DNA of 64,000 bases from Terriglobus albidus (GCF_025685425.1 NZ_JAGTAS010000056.1:186001-250000); one strand, 5' to 3'; numbered from the stretch's first letter, positions 35,709-44,685 are shown. Translations and numbers: made by a program. The notes: a model not told the origin generated them from the letters alone.

Positions 35709-35915
35709 TTATCCATGATTCCGCTCCGCAAGACTGTTCAGGTGCGTCTGCAGCGAGAACTTGCGGAGCAAATCAAGGGGGCAGGCTCCGAATCGTGTCA
35801 CGAGATCGAGCTGGATATCTGACATCTTCTCTTTCGTCGTCTCGGGTCGCCAATCGCTCTTACGAAGAGGGAAGTAGCGGTTGAGCACAAACCATTCGGA
35901 GATTCGGCTTTGCCT
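35709..35915 (-). pseudogene. Remnant of a tyrosine integrase N-terminal region
   Basis: Read on the minus strand directly after the hydrolase stop codon, the same frame stays open for about 68 codons and gives ISEWFVLNRYFPLR, KSDWRPETTKEKMSDIQLDL and RKFSLQTHLNSLAE before a TAA at 35711. This resembles the N-terminal DNA-binding part of acidobacterial tyrosine recombinases. There is no start codon, no catalytic domain and no neighbouring mobile gene, so it would be a decayed fragment. Recognition is from memory of the family, hence moderate confidence. Confidence 0.5.
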
Positions 35916-36947
35916 CTAAAGGAAAGGAACAACGGGATTCCGAGACACGCCATAGAAGCGTTGTAACGAGCTAACGATCAGATCGGGCCGGTCCAACTGT
36001 ATCCAGTGGCCGCTCCTTTCAGCAATGATGTGCTCGCCTTTGCTGGAGAGGGAAGCTAGCTTGTGATGCTCCCTTACTTCTGACTCAGTTGCACTTTCGG
36101 CCGAAATCACAGTTAACGAAAGATGACCTAGCGATGTGTAAGCAATTTCACTCACGCACCGCGTGAGTTGAGACAAATACTGGGCCAGGGTCTCAAAACT
36201 CTGCGGGCGCGACCAGTGTGCGCGTACCGCAGGCAACAGTTCGCGTGGCATCTTGCTGACCTCGCCCGTGACGCGCGCGAGAACACCCTCGCCGCCGGTG
36301 CCACTTGCCATGCGTGCGATCCACTTCGGTAGCGTTTTTGCTCCTGCCGACAGCAATAGCAGGGAAAAACGAACCACACCTACCCGCGCTAGCCAGGCGC
36401 CGCGTCTTGCCAGCCTGGCGCCGAGTGCCAATCCTTCCCGGCCTTCGGGAAGCAGCGTGCGCCAATGCTCACAATCGATTGGATCCAGTAGCAGAAGGCC
36501 AACCACACGATTGGGATTGCGGTAACAGTAGTCACGAGCAATCAAACTACCGAACGAATGTGCGACCAGAATAAGAGGTCCACAGATGCCAAGCCCGTCA
36601 AGCATCTTCTCTAATTCGGAGGCTAAATTGTCGATCGTACGCGGGGTATGGGCCGCCTCGCTCCACCCGAAACCTGCACGGTCATAACTGATCACACGCG
36701 CGAACTGCGCTAACTCTGATTGCACCGTTCTCCAGTTCAGCGAAGACGCTGCGATTCCTGATTCCAGGATGATCGTCGGCTCGCCTTGACCTTCCGCATA
36801 GGCGTGGAGGCGGCTATTCTGTATCGGAACAAGGCTGCCGGGTGCAGGATAGCGGCGGCGATCAATCGCTGAACCTATCGCTTGAAAGAGTGCCCCAATC
36901 AGCAATATGGCCAAAGGCACAGTTACCGCCCAAAGTAGGATGCTCAC
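35916..36947 (-). CDS. Membrane-anchored alpha/beta hydrolase
   Basis: Alpha/beta-fold hydrolase (343 aa). An N-terminal hydrophobic segment (ILLWAVTVPLAILLIGALFQAIG) should anchor it. The nucleophile is S131 in A-H-S-F-G-S, a variant of G-x-S-x-G; the oxyanion region IILESGIAASSLNW precedes and the terminal His is in RSGHWIQLDRPD. ISYDRAGFGWSE is typical of lipase/haloperoxidase-like members. It starts 58 bases after the AMP-ligase/ACP/PlsC fusion on the same strand, so a role in lipid or acyl metabolism is possible. Confidence 0.85.
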   Translation of the reverse strand: MSILLWAVTVPLAILLIGALFQAIGSAIDRRRYPAPGSLVPIQNSRLHAYAEGQGEPTIILESGIAASSLNWRTVQSELAQFARVISYDRAGFGWSEAAHTPRTIDNLASELEKMLDGLGICGPLILVAHSFGSLIARDYCYRNPNRVVGLLLLDPIDCEHWRTLLPEGREGLALGARLARRGAWLARVGVVRFSLLLLSAGAKTLPKWIARMASGTGGEGVLARVTGEVSKMPRELLPAVRAHWSRPQSFETLAQYLSQLTRCVSEIAYTSLGHLSLTVISAESATESEVREHHKLASLSSKGEHIIAERSGHWIQLDRPDLIVSSLQRFYGVSRNPVVPFL

Positions 36948-37005
36948 TGCCAGCCTCCTGCTCTATGAGATGCGGTATGGACGAATCCCAAACATCCGTA
37001 CGGAT

Positions 37006-39690
37006 CTAATCTTTGGATAAAAGCTGCCGTACGCTCTCCTCGAGCTTTGCGGTTAGTTGCGCGGGCTCTGCACCTTCCTCGACGGCTACAGGCTCGCCTA
37101 CATGCACCTCCAGTTGTCCTGACCGGAACCATCGAGTCTTGCCTGTGCGCATCTCGCCCAGCCCGATCAACGCTACCGGCACAACAGGTACGCGCGACTG
37201 CTGCGCCAGCAGGCCGATTCCGGGCCTGAACGGTTGTAGCTTCCCGTCGGGGCTACGGGCCCCCTCTGGAAAAATCAGTACGGAGTAGCCTCGATCCATT
37301 GCCTTGCCTGCATGGGCAAAACTTTTCCGGAATCCACGCAGCCGCGGCAGAGGAAATACATTGAACAACGCCGTCACCAGCCAATACCCCGTAGGTGCGA
37401 GCAGATTACGAAGCGTGCTCTGCTGGTTTCGCCCCCTCCGAAGATCCAGAAGAACCTCAGCAGACATTGCAATTGCAACCCGTTGCCGCAGTTTTGCCGG
37501 GAGTGAATATAAGATCAGTGCGCCATCGTAGGCTGTCACATGATTCGCAATGATCAGCAGTGGCCCTGGCGGTAGCTCAGCCTTCTCTCGCGCTACGTGT
37601 GGTGCCGCGAGCAACCATGTCAGGGGACGCATCGTGAGTTCGATAAAAGCAACGCGGACCGCATGAATCGGCCAACTCCACGGCCATCGCCAAAGCGAAA
37701 GCTGAGATACATACCGCTCTTTCGGGAGCGCTGTTTGAGGCAGGGACATCGCAGTCGCCACTTCACCAGGGCTCACCGAAGCAGGGCCGACCTCACCCGC
37801 GATACGAGCTGCCTTTACCGCTGGGAATGTTCCTTCCTTCTGCTCCAGCAATGCCCGCAAATCGCCCAGCGTCTCCACTCCGGCAATGGCATCGTCCTCA
37901 AGCTCGAAGGCCCACCGGTGCTCGAGCGCCGATTGCAACTGTACACGCCCCAGACTGTCCAGATGGAGATCCTCTGACAGCCTTAGACTGTCGCCGCCGC
38001 CCGTGATCGATTCGCCGGTGATCTCCGCAATCAGATTGAGTAGGGCATCGGCTTCCGCGGCGACCTCCGCAGTTCCGTCCTGCCTGAAGAGCGTCGCGCG
38101 AACCCACTCTGCCACCTCCCTGCGCAAGAGCTTCCCCGTCGAGGTGTATGAGAACTGCGGATCAGGCCACCGCAATGCTCGTCGAATGTGCTGATACTCT
38201 GCCAGCCCACGGTTTGCCTGACCGACAAGTACGTTAAGATCGGAATCGCCTCCTGAAAGGAGCACCACCGCAACCGGCTCCGGGCCCTGGATTGTCTCAT
38301 ACGGGACCACGACGCATCCGCGTACTCCGGGTAGTTTGGCCATCGCCTCTTCGAGATCTGAGGGGTACACGTTCATCCCTGCACCGGTGACGATCACGTC
38401 TCCCTTTCTGCCAAGGAACCGCAGCTCGCCGGACGTATCCTTCGTCGCCAGGTCACCGGTTGCCAGCCACTCTGCCTGGCGCGGACGCAATGAGCCCCCC
38501 TGCCACGTCGCGGTTGCCACCATGTCTCCGCGAACAAGAATCTCGCCGTTGTCGCTGATGCGAACCTCGCGACCTGGCAGGGCTTTGCCGATTGTTCCGC
38601 GTCCGATGCGAAATGGATGATTGAGCGTCACAAGGGCGGTTGTCTCTGTCGTGCCATATCCCTGAATCAGCGCGAAGCCAAGTTTGTTCCAGAAATCTTC
38701 AAGATCGGCAGCTAACGTCGCTCCCCCGGAGATAGCCGCCCAGAACTTCCACCCGAAAGCGCGATGCACCTGCCGGAAGCGCCACCATCGCTTCCAGACC
38801 GGGAGATCGTTTGCGGATTCCAGGTCGTGTGCGAGCGAATCATAGTGCGACAGCAGATGCATCCGAAGCAGATGCAACACACGCGGCACGGTGACCAGGA
38901 CTGAGATGCGTTCGCGATGTATCAGCTCCATCATCCGCGACGGCTCAAGCTGTTCACCAAAGTGGACCTCGGCTGCCAGCAGGGAAGGCGTCCACATGCC
39001 CATGAATTGGCCGAAAACATGGCTCAGCGGCAGGGTATGTAGAAAACGCAATGGATGCACCCACCGCTCGTACTGCAGGTATTTGGCAATCTCGGCCTCA
39101 ATAGGCTGCAGGCTCGCAAGAACATTGCGATGCGTAAGAACGATTCCCTTCGGCTCCGCGGTTGTGCCCGATGTAAAGACGATCTGAAACGGTGTCTCAC
39201 CGCTGACGGCATCGCTCACCGACAACATCGGCGCGGCTGGCAGCTGCGTGTTCACTTCTGAGAACAATAACCGCGGAACATCGCTGTCTACAGAAGCCAA
39301 CAGGCCGCGATCACCCACGATAAGCTTCGGCGAAACATCTTTCACGATGCGATTGGCGAACTCGGCCGAACCTGCCGCGTCTAATGGAACCGCGATCACT
39401 CCCCGCAGCAGACAGCCGAAGAAGACGCCAATCCATTCCGCTGAGTTCTCACCCCAGAGCACAACCCGTTCCCCCGGGGCTATTCCGCGGCGCTGGAGTT
39501 CGGCAGCAGACCGGCCGGCGAGCTCCGCGAGCTCACCATACGTTGTCGCATAGCGCCGATTGCCTCGATAAGCCACCACTGCGGTGTCCGCAGCGTGCTG
39601 GCGAAATTCCTCAACGAGGCTGGCCAGATGAAGTCGCACTCCGACATGATAGTTCTCGCCGTTCCAGCTTGCTGCCGATACATGACTCAT
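37006..39690 (-). CDS. Acyl-ACP synthetase / ACP / PlsC acyltransferase fusion
   Basis: Three-domain protein (894 aa). Residues ~10-500 are an AMP-binding ligase (IVFTSGTTAEPKGIVLTH, GYGTTETTALVTLNHP, ATGDLATKD, FLGRKGDVIVTGAGMNVYP). Residues ~530-620 are an acyl-carrier domain with phosphopantetheine Ser S579 in LHLDSLGRV. Residues ~680-890 are a 1-acyl-glycerol-phosphate acyltransferase with H717-x4-D722 (NHVTAYD) and FPEG at 807-810. The enzyme could activate free fatty acids, hold them on its own ACP and transfer them to a lysophospholipid. The E. coli Aas protein has the opposite domain order and no ACP. Ribosome site before the ATG is weak. Confidence 0.9.
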   Translation of the reverse strand: MSHVSAASWNGENYHVGVRLHLASLVEEFRQHAADTAVVAYRGNRRYATTYGELAELAGRSAAELQRRGIAPGERVVLWGENSAEWIGVFFGCLLRGVIAVPLDAAGSAEFANRIVKDVSPKLIVGDRGLLASVDSDVPRLLFSEVNTQLPAAPMLSVSDAVSGETPFQIVFTSGTTAEPKGIVLTHRNVLASLQPIEAEIAKYLQYERWVHPLRFLHTLPLSHVFGQFMGMWTPSLLAAEVHFGEQLEPSRMMELIHRERISVLVTVPRVLHLLRMHLLSHYDSLAHDLESANDLPVWKRWWRFRQVHRAFGWKFWAAISGGATLAADLEDFWNKLGFALIQGYGTTETTALVTLNHPFRIGRGTIGKALPGREVRISDNGEILVRGDMVATATWQGGSLRPRQAEWLATGDLATKDTSGELRFLGRKGDVIVTGAGMNVYPSDLEEAMAKLPGVRGCVVVPYETIQGPEPVAVVLLSGGDSDLNVLVGQANRGLAEYQHIRRALRWPDPQFSYTSTGKLLRREVAEWVRATLFRQDGTAEVAAEADALLNLIAEITGESITGGGDSLRLSEDLHLDSLGRVQLQSALEHRWAFELEDDAIAGVETLGDLRALLEQKEGTFPAVKAARIAGEVGPASVSPGEVATAMSLPQTALPKERYVSQLSLWRWPWSWPIHAVRVAFIELTMRPLTWLLAAPHVAREKAELPPGPLLIIANHVTAYDGALILYSLPAKLRQRVAIAMSAEVLLDLRRGRNQQSTLRNLLAPTGYWLVTALFNVFPLPRLRGFRKSFAHAGKAMDRGYSVLIFPEGARSPDGKLQPFRPGIGLLAQQSRVPVVPVALIGLGEMRTGKTRWFRSGQLEVHVGEPVAVEEGAEPAQLTAKLEESVRQLLSKD

Positions 39691-39735
39691 TAGCTTCGCC
39701 GCTTGGGGATCTCGGAGCGGAAAAGAGGCCGAAAA

Positions 39736-39803
39736 TTTTGAACATGTTCGAAAATATCTTGACGCGAGTACTGCATTGTGCGCACTATTTGGACATGGTC
39801 AAA
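39736..39803. promoter_or_regulatory. Paired operator-like palindromes around a promoter, divergent region
   Basis: TTTTGAACATGTTCGAAAA (39736-39754) contains the perfect palindrome GAACATGTTC; TTTGGACATGGTCAAA (39788-39803) is a close second copy, 51 bases centre to centre. Between them TTGACG (39759-39764) and CACTAT (39783-39788) may be a plus-strand promoter for the SRPBCC gene. The layout would suit a TetR- or GntR-type repressor controlling both divergent units; no such regulator is adjacent. Confidence 0.5.
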
Positions 39804-39920
39804 ATGATTCGGCCATCAACAAGGCGTTATCGGGACTTGCACAGTTTTGAAGCCAATCAGAACCAAGCTTCTTCTGCTTTTGCGACAGGTAGACCTTCTG
39901 CCGGGGAGTGAAAGCAACCT

Positions 39921-40436
39921 ATGATTCGACTCGAAGAGACCACCATCATTGAAGCGCCGATCGAACGTTGTTTCGATCTATCTCGTAGCGTCGAAGTACA
40001 TTTGCTCTCGAACATTCATTCTGGAGAGCAAGCATTGGCGGTCGGAGGCGTTACCTCTGGCCTTGTTGGCCTGTCGGAAGAGGTCACGTGGCGTGCCAAG
40101 CACTTTGGGCTCTGGCACAACCTCACCAACGAGATCACTGCGCTGGAATCGCCCCGCTACTTCCAGGTCACAATGGTTCGCGGAATTTTCCGTCTTATGC
40201 AGGCGGATCACCTGTTCGCGAGCCTGGAATCCGGCAGAACTGAGATGAAAAACATTTTCTCAATTGCCGCTCCTGTTCCGCTGTTCGGTCCGATTGCCGA
40301 GACTCTTTTCCTGCGGCGCTACATGCTGGCTCTGGTGCGCGAGCGCAATGCTGTCATTAAGCGCGTTGCGGAGTCTTCAGCGTGGGAACTGTACCTGCCT
40401 GGCACTCCCCAGTGGAGCAAGGACACTGCGCTATGA
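39921..40436 (+). CDS. SRPBCC-family (cyclase/dehydrase-like) protein
   Basis: Single START-like domain (171 aa): EETTIIEAPIERCFDLSRSVEVHL at the N-terminus, the EEVTWRAKHFGLWHNLTNEI sheet and a long final helix (FLRRYMLALVRERNAVIKRVA). This family binds hydrophobic ligands. It overlaps the next gene by four bases (ATGA); such SRPBCC/TIGR01777 pairs are common. Ligand unknown. Confidence 0.85.
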   Translation: MIRLEETTIIEAPIERCFDLSRSVEVHLLSNIHSGEQALAVGGVTSGLVGLSEEVTWRAKHFGLWHNLTNEITALESPRYFQVTMVRGIFRLMQADHLFASLESGRTEMKNIFSIAAPVPLFGPIAETLFLRRYMLALVRERNAVIKRVAESSAWELYLPGTPQWSKDTAL

Positions 40437-41386
40437 AGATCATGATCGCTGGAGGGAGCGGGCAGGTTGGAACGATCCTCGCGCGGCACTTTCACCGGAA
40501 TGGGCATAGTGTGGTTGTTCTGAGCCGTAGGTTGCAAAAGTCGCCGTGGCGCGTGGTTCATTGGAATGGCCTCGCCTTGGGGCCGTGGCTCGACGAACTC
40601 GATTGCAGCGATGTTTTGATCAACCTCGCCGGTAGAAGCGTAAATTGCCGCTATACCCGGAAGAATCGCCGGTCGATCCTTGACTCGCGTGTGCTGTCGA
40701 CGCGGGTCCTGCATCAAGCGATTGCTGAAATCAAACATCCGCCTCCAGTTTGGCTCAACGCGAGTACAGCGACCATTTACCGCCACGCACTTGACCGGCC
40801 AATGGATGAAGCGACGGGCGAGTTTGGCGGCAACGAGGCAGGAGCTCCCGACACCTGGAACTTTTCAATTCAGGTTGCGAAGGCCTGGGAAGAGAGTTTC
40901 TTCTCCACCCCGACTCCTGGAACCAGAAAGGTCACCCTCCGGAGCGCCATGACCTTCAGCGCTGATCGAGGCGGAGTCTTCGATGTATTTTTGAATCTTG
41001 TTCGCCATGGTCTCGGCGGGACGACGCTGCCCGGCACTCAGTTCGTCTCGTGGATTCATGAGGTCGACTTCATTCGCTCAGTCGAGTTCATTATCAACAG
41101 GACAGAGCTCACTGGAGCCGTAAACCTGGCTGCTCCCCACCCATTACCGAATCGCGAGTTTCTTAGCATTCTTCGAAAAGCATGGAGTGCGCGCTTTGGT
41201 CTGCCGACGACAAGGTGGATGCTGGAGCTGGGTACCTTCCTGCTGCGTACTGAATCCGAACTAGTCCTCAAGAGCCGCCAGGTCGTTCCCGGTCGTCTGC
41301 TCGACGCCGGCTTTCAATTCGAATATCCAACGTGGCCTCAGGCCGCAGAGGACCTGGTCGGCCAATGGAGGGCCGTCAATCTATAA
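40433..41386 (+). CDS. TIGR01777-family NAD(P)-binding epimerase
   Basis: Extended-SDR protein (317 aa) with start ATG 40433 inside the stop of the SRPBCC gene; the frame upstream of it is not used. Rossmann motif MIAGGSGQVGTILARHF, the VLINLAGRSVNCRYT stretch, WLNASTATIY, and the family-typical FSADRGGVFDVFLNLVRHGLGG and FVSWIHEVDFIRSVEFI. TIGR01777 proteins resemble the cell-division-linked YfcH; reaction is not established. Confidence 0.9.
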   Translation: MKIMIAGGSGQVGTILARHFHRNGHSVVVLSRRLQKSPWRVVHWNGLALGPWLDELDCSDVLINLAGRSVNCRYTRKNRRSILDSRVLSTRVLHQAIAEIKHPPPVWLNASTATIYRHALDRPMDEATGEFGGNEAGAPDTWNFSIQVAKAWEESFFSTPTPGTRKVTLRSAMTFSADRGGVFDVFLNLVRHGLGGTTLPGTQFVSWIHEVDFIRSVEFIINRTELTGAVNLAAPHPLPNREFLSILRKAWSARFGLPTTRWMLELGTFLLRTESELVLKSRQVVPGRLLDAGFQFEYPTWPQAAEDLVGQWRAVNL

Positions 41387-41487
41387 GGGAGTCTTCGGGT
41401 ATACAGGGAGAATTCTATTCTTCGTGATCCTTGCCGCCCGTGACGCGACATCATCGCGTCACAGGCGGGTTCACAGATTTCAGAGCT

Positions 41488-41599
41488 TAGAGCATTTTCC
41501 CTGTTGCTGGGTATTCCGGAATTGGTGTGCAGCGGCCTTTTCACTGGAAAATGCCCATAGATTCGGAGCCCCCTCTACACCTACAGGGAAAATGCTCTA
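41488..41599 (+). repeat. Palindromic dispersed element, copy C (112 bp)
   Basis: Same family and orientation as the copy at 6953: TAGAGCATTTTCCCTGT at the left and ACAGGGAAAATGCTCTA at the right, with a somewhat eroded inner hairpin (GGCCTTTTC..GGAAAATGCC). The last three bases, read on the minus strand, are the TAG stop of the YXWGXW gene. Confidence 0.9.
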
Positions 41600-41995
41600 G
41601 TCGTCATGGCCGTGGCCATGACCATGCCCGTGACCATGCTTCTCACCTTGATCGTCTTTGTACCATCCGAGATGGCGCCCACGATCATGGTGGTCCCAAT
41701 ATCCCCTGTGGTAACGGTAGCCGTCATCGTCGTGTTCCCAATAGGCCGGATGCCAGGCAGCGCCGTAGTAAGGCGGACGCATCCAGCGTCCCGGATACCA
41801 GGCATACCGCGGTCCGTCCGGAACCCAGTAACCCTGCACCCACACATAGCCCTCCTCTGGAGGAGGTGGTGGCGCCTCATACCGCACCGGCGGGGGCGGC
41901 GTTCCGATCATGACTCCAATTGAGACCTGTCCGAATGCGGGTGCCGATAAAGCCGACACAGCAAGTGCTGCACCAAGGAACCAATTCGCTTTCAT
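41597..41995 (-). CDS. YXWGXW-repeat protein with His/Gly-rich tail
   Basis: Small exported protein (132 aa). ATG 41995 is preceded by AAGGAAAGAG; the longer frame is not supported. Leader FLGAALAVSALSAPAFG, then a Pro-rich stretch (PPPPVRYEAPPPPPEEGY) and the W/Y-rich repeats WVQGYWVPDGPRYAWYPGRW. The C-terminus is charged and ends in alternating His-Gly (about six HG units) then HDD, a plausible metal-binding tail. Its TAG stop is the end of a palindromic repeat, so the original end may have been altered by that insertion. Confidence 0.85.
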   Translation of the reverse strand: MKANWFLGAALAVSALSAPAFGQVSIGVMIGTPPPPVRYEAPPPPPEEGYVWVQGYWVPDGPRYAWYPGRWMRPPYYGAAWHPAYWEHDDDGYRYHRGYWDHHDRGRHLGWYKDDQGEKHGHGHGHGHGHDD

Positions 41996-42242
41996 CTCTT
42001 TCCTTTCGTACTCTCCGCCATGCGAGCTCAATGTGGGCAGGTAATTTTTTCCCGTCAGGCGGTTTAACTTTCCTGCAAATGACGGGTAAACATCCTCTCC
42101 GCATCTGCTGCCAGTTCATGAATGCAATTAGGTCGCCATACCGCGCGCCTCGGATTGATGCGCAGTGATAGAGGGCAGTTTTGCTTTGAAGATGGACCCG
42201 AGATGGTATGGGTGCCTGGCCGGGGAGAGTTCTGTCTGAATC

Positions 42243-42647
42243 CTAGCTCATAACCCGTTCGATCTGACGGACAACGCGGAGAGCATCTTCTAAGGCTCTC
42301 TTTCCGACCTCACGTTCAAAGCTCTGCTGCAGGCGATCAAATGCACCGATGACACGGACGGCTGTGCGCTTTCCAGCGGGCTTTAGCGTTAGCAGAAATG
42401 CTCGAGCATCGTGCGGAGAGACCCGGCGTTGCAGAAGATCCTTCGCTTCCAACGATGAAATGCAATGACTAATGTTCCCTCTGGTCATTTCGAAGGTCTT
42501 TGCCAACTGCGATGGGGTGATCGGATCTGGCGATTCGAAGAAGATCGCCGCTAGAATGAGGCCCTCGATGAAGCTCAGTTCGTTATCAAGAAGTGTACGT
42601 TTCGCAAACGAGTCGAACGTACGAGACGCACGGTTGATGGCGAACAT
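42243..42647 (-). CDS. MarR-family transcriptional regulator
   Basis: Winged-helix regulator. I favour ATG 42647 (MFAINRASRTF, 134 aa) because a promoter-like TATACT and inverted repeats lie at 42685-42711, inside the longer frame that opens with GTG 42743 (166 aa). The DNA-binding part reads ITPSQLAKTFEMTRGNISHCISSLEAKDLLQRRVSPHDARAF, a normal MarR helix-turn-helix plus wing. It is divergent from the TonB receptor and probably controls it; ligand unknown. Confidence 0.88.
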   Translation of the reverse strand: MFAINRASRTFDSFAKRTLLDNELSFIEGLILAAIFFESPDPITPSQLAKTFEMTRGNISHCISSLEAKDLLQRRVSPHDARAFLLTLKPAGKRTAVRVIGAFDRLQQSFEREVGKRALEDALRVVRQIERVMS

Positions 42648-42684
42648 CGGGCTTTCGGCCAGAAATGCATTGATTCGCACGTTC

Positions 42685-42711
42685 AATAGTATAGCAACTA
42701 AACTATTTAGT
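42685..42711. promoter_or_regulatory. Operator-like inverted repeats between marR-type gene and TonB receptor
   Basis: AATAGT (42685-42690) and ACTATT (42702-42707) form one inverted repeat; ACTAAA-cta-TTTAGT (42697-42711) forms an overlapping one. TATACT on the minus strand (42693-42688) may be a -10 box, so the regulator would cover its own promoter. Confidence 0.5.
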
Positions 42712-42788
42712 ATCAGATCAAATCGAGATTGTTTTGAATACACCTTGCTTGCAGAATCGGGAGGTATAGGAGCTGTAGAGCTGCAGGC

Positions 42789-44600
42789 ATGAAACCCAAA
42801 CTCCGATTGTTGACTTTCCTCTTTGGCGTGTCGATTACCGCGCTACCGGCACAGAATGCTTGCCAGCAAATTCCGACAGTAGAAACGAATGTGATTGTTC
42901 TGGGAAATGTAGAACCGATCAGCGTGAGCGAGGCGTCACGACCGGTCGTCTATATCGATATAGACCAACATCGGCTCGCGTATCCCTCTGTCGAGGATTA
43001 TCTGCGGATGGATTCCAGCGTTGACATTCAACAGCGTGCAGGGGCGGGAATCATGTCGGATATCCTGGTCCGCGGTGCATCCTTCGAGCAGACGTTGGTT
43101 CTTCTCAATGGGCTGAGAATGGATAGTGCGGAGACTTCTCACTTCAATCTGGATATTCCTGTTCCGTCGATTGGTCTTGGGAGCGCCAATATTCTGCATG
43201 GCGCAGGCTCGACGCTTTACGGATCGGACGCTATCGGTGGGATTGTCAACTTTATGACATGGCATCCCGAGCTTAGTGGCGCCAGGGTACAGCTTGCGGG
43301 CGGCAGCTTTGGAACGAATCGAGAGGCCGTGAGTGGTTCTCTTGTTGAAAGCCGGTGGAGTGAAGTACTTTCAGGGGATCGCGAGTTTTCGACCGGATTT
43401 ATCCGCGGCCGCGACTACCGGACAGAGAATGTCAGCTCTGATAGCCGTTTCCACTCGCGTGCTGGCGATACAGAGATTCTAGCCGCAGGGGACGATCGCG
43501 CTTTCGGCGCTGATCAATTCTTCGGGAACTATGATTCCTGGGAGCGAACCAAAGGATGGTTTGCTGGTATGAATCATCAATTTGATTCCAAGACCGAGCT
43601 TGATGCCGGATACCGACGGCACTCCGATATTTTCCTTCTCGAAAGGAATCAGCCGCTTGGCTATAAAAATCAGCATGTGGATAGTGGCTTCCAGGGCTCC
43701 CTTCGCCGGCGGTCCAATCTGCGTTCTAATGTCGTTCTACTCAGCGGCATTGAGGAGTTGACGGAGCAAATTCAAAGCACAAATTTGGGAAATCACGGGA
43801 GGAATCGCGGAGCAGGTTATGGCCAGGTGAATTGGAGAGTTCCGGCCAGAGGATCCGTTTCCCTGGGTATTCGGGAAGAGTTGTTTAGTGGTGGCAGGTG
43901 GGTGTCGAGCCCGATGGCGGCAGGTTCACTCTGGCTTCCTAAACGTATCAAACTGCAATCCTCAGTAAGCTACGGTTTCCGAATTCCTACGTACCTGGAT
44001 CTCTACTACAAGGACCCAAGCACAATTGGAGACCCCAATCTAAAACCCGAAAAGGCATGGAACTTCGAGGGCGGTTTGAGTTGGTTCCCGTCGCAGCGCT
44101 TAACGACAATCATTACGGGTTTTTATTCTCGACAGAAGGACACCATTGATTACATCCGCACATCAGGGGCAGGACAATGGCGGGCAACCAACCTGTCGGG
44201 ATTGCACTTTGCAGGAGTAGAAGCTAGCGCTGATTGGAGACCCCTTTCGCGCACTCAGATTGGTCTCAGTTGGTCGCTTCTGAAGGGTGAGCAGAATAGC
44301 CTTGGCGGGTTGGAGTCCCGATATGTATTCAACTACCCGGTAAACAATGGACGGTTGCAATGGACGTGGAACGCGCCTCGCTCCATCTTGGTGCATTCGC
44401 GGCTTGGAGTTCTTCAGCGCTATGGAAAGGATCCCTATGCCGTGTGGGATGCTTCGGTCGCTCGAGAGGCCGGCGTTGTCAGACCGTTTTTACAGATGAG
44501 CAACCTGGCGAATACGGGATATGCGGAAGTCTTAAATGTACGTATGCCCGGCCGCACGATCATTGGAGGCGTTGAGCTGCTCTTTGGTCGAAAGCATTGA
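42789..44600 (+). CDS. TonB-dependent receptor (603 aa)
   Basis: Outer-membrane transporter with leader MKPKLRLLTFLFGVSITALPA. No carboxypeptidase-like N-domain, unlike the receptor at 20278. Plug motifs: SVDIQQRAGAGIMSDILVRG, FEQTLVLLNGLRM, GSTLYGSDAIGGIVNF; the barrel ends ANTGYAEVLNVRMPGRTIIG. Short for the class, more like BtuB/CopNPG-type receptors. It is followed by a strong terminator and then by a multicopper oxidase, so copper or a metal chelate is a possible substrate, which is inference. Confidence 0.9.
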   Translation: MKPKLRLLTFLFGVSITALPAQNACQQIPTVETNVIVLGNVEPISVSEASRPVVYIDIDQHRLAYPSVEDYLRMDSSVDIQQRAGAGIMSDILVRGASFEQTLVLLNGLRMDSAETSHFNLDIPVPSIGLGSANILHGAGSTLYGSDAIGGIVNFMTWHPELSGARVQLAGGSFGTNREAVSGSLVESRWSEVLSGDREFSTGFIRGRDYRTENVSSDSRFHSRAGDTEILAAGDDRAFGADQFFGNYDSWERTKGWFAGMNHQFDSKTELDAGYRRHSDIFLLERNQPLGYKNQHVDSGFQGSLRRRSNLRSNVVLLSGIEELTEQIQSTNLGNHGRNRGAGYGQVNWRVPARGSVSLGIREELFSGGRWVSSPMAAGSLWLPKRIKLQSSVSYGFRIPTYLDLYYKDPSTIGDPNLKPEKAWNFEGGLSWFPSQRLTTIITGFYSRQKDTIDYIRTSGAGQWRATNLSGLHFAGVEASADWRPLSRTQIGLSWSLLKGEQNSLGGLESRYVFNYPVNNGRLQWTWNAPRSILVHSRLGVLQRYGKDPYAVWDASVAREAGVVRPFLQMSNLANTGYAEVLNVRMPGRTIIGGVELLFGRKH

Positions 44601-44654
44601 GGCCTATAAGGCATTGAAGCGGATGAAGAAAACAGCTTCGAAGAAGTTTTGCAG

Positions 44655-44685
44655 AAGTGGCCTCAGGATCGGAGGCCGCTTTTTT
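44655..44685 (+). terminator. Rho-independent terminator after TonB receptor
   Basis: GGCCTC (44659-44664) and GAGGCC (44672-44677) enclose a seven-base loop and are followed by GC then six T (44680-44685), 55 bases after the receptor stop. The remaining ~330 bases to the multicopper oxidase hold only repeat fragments. Confidence 0.85.

Noticed and set aside
41600-41640. Short tandem repeat of CATGRCC-like units
   Set aside because: It is the coding sequence of the His-Gly tail, not an independent repeat array.
42051-42086. CCCGTCA..TGACGGG inverted repeat next to a T-run
   Set aside because: T-run is on the wrong side for a terminator on either strand and the loop is 22 bases.
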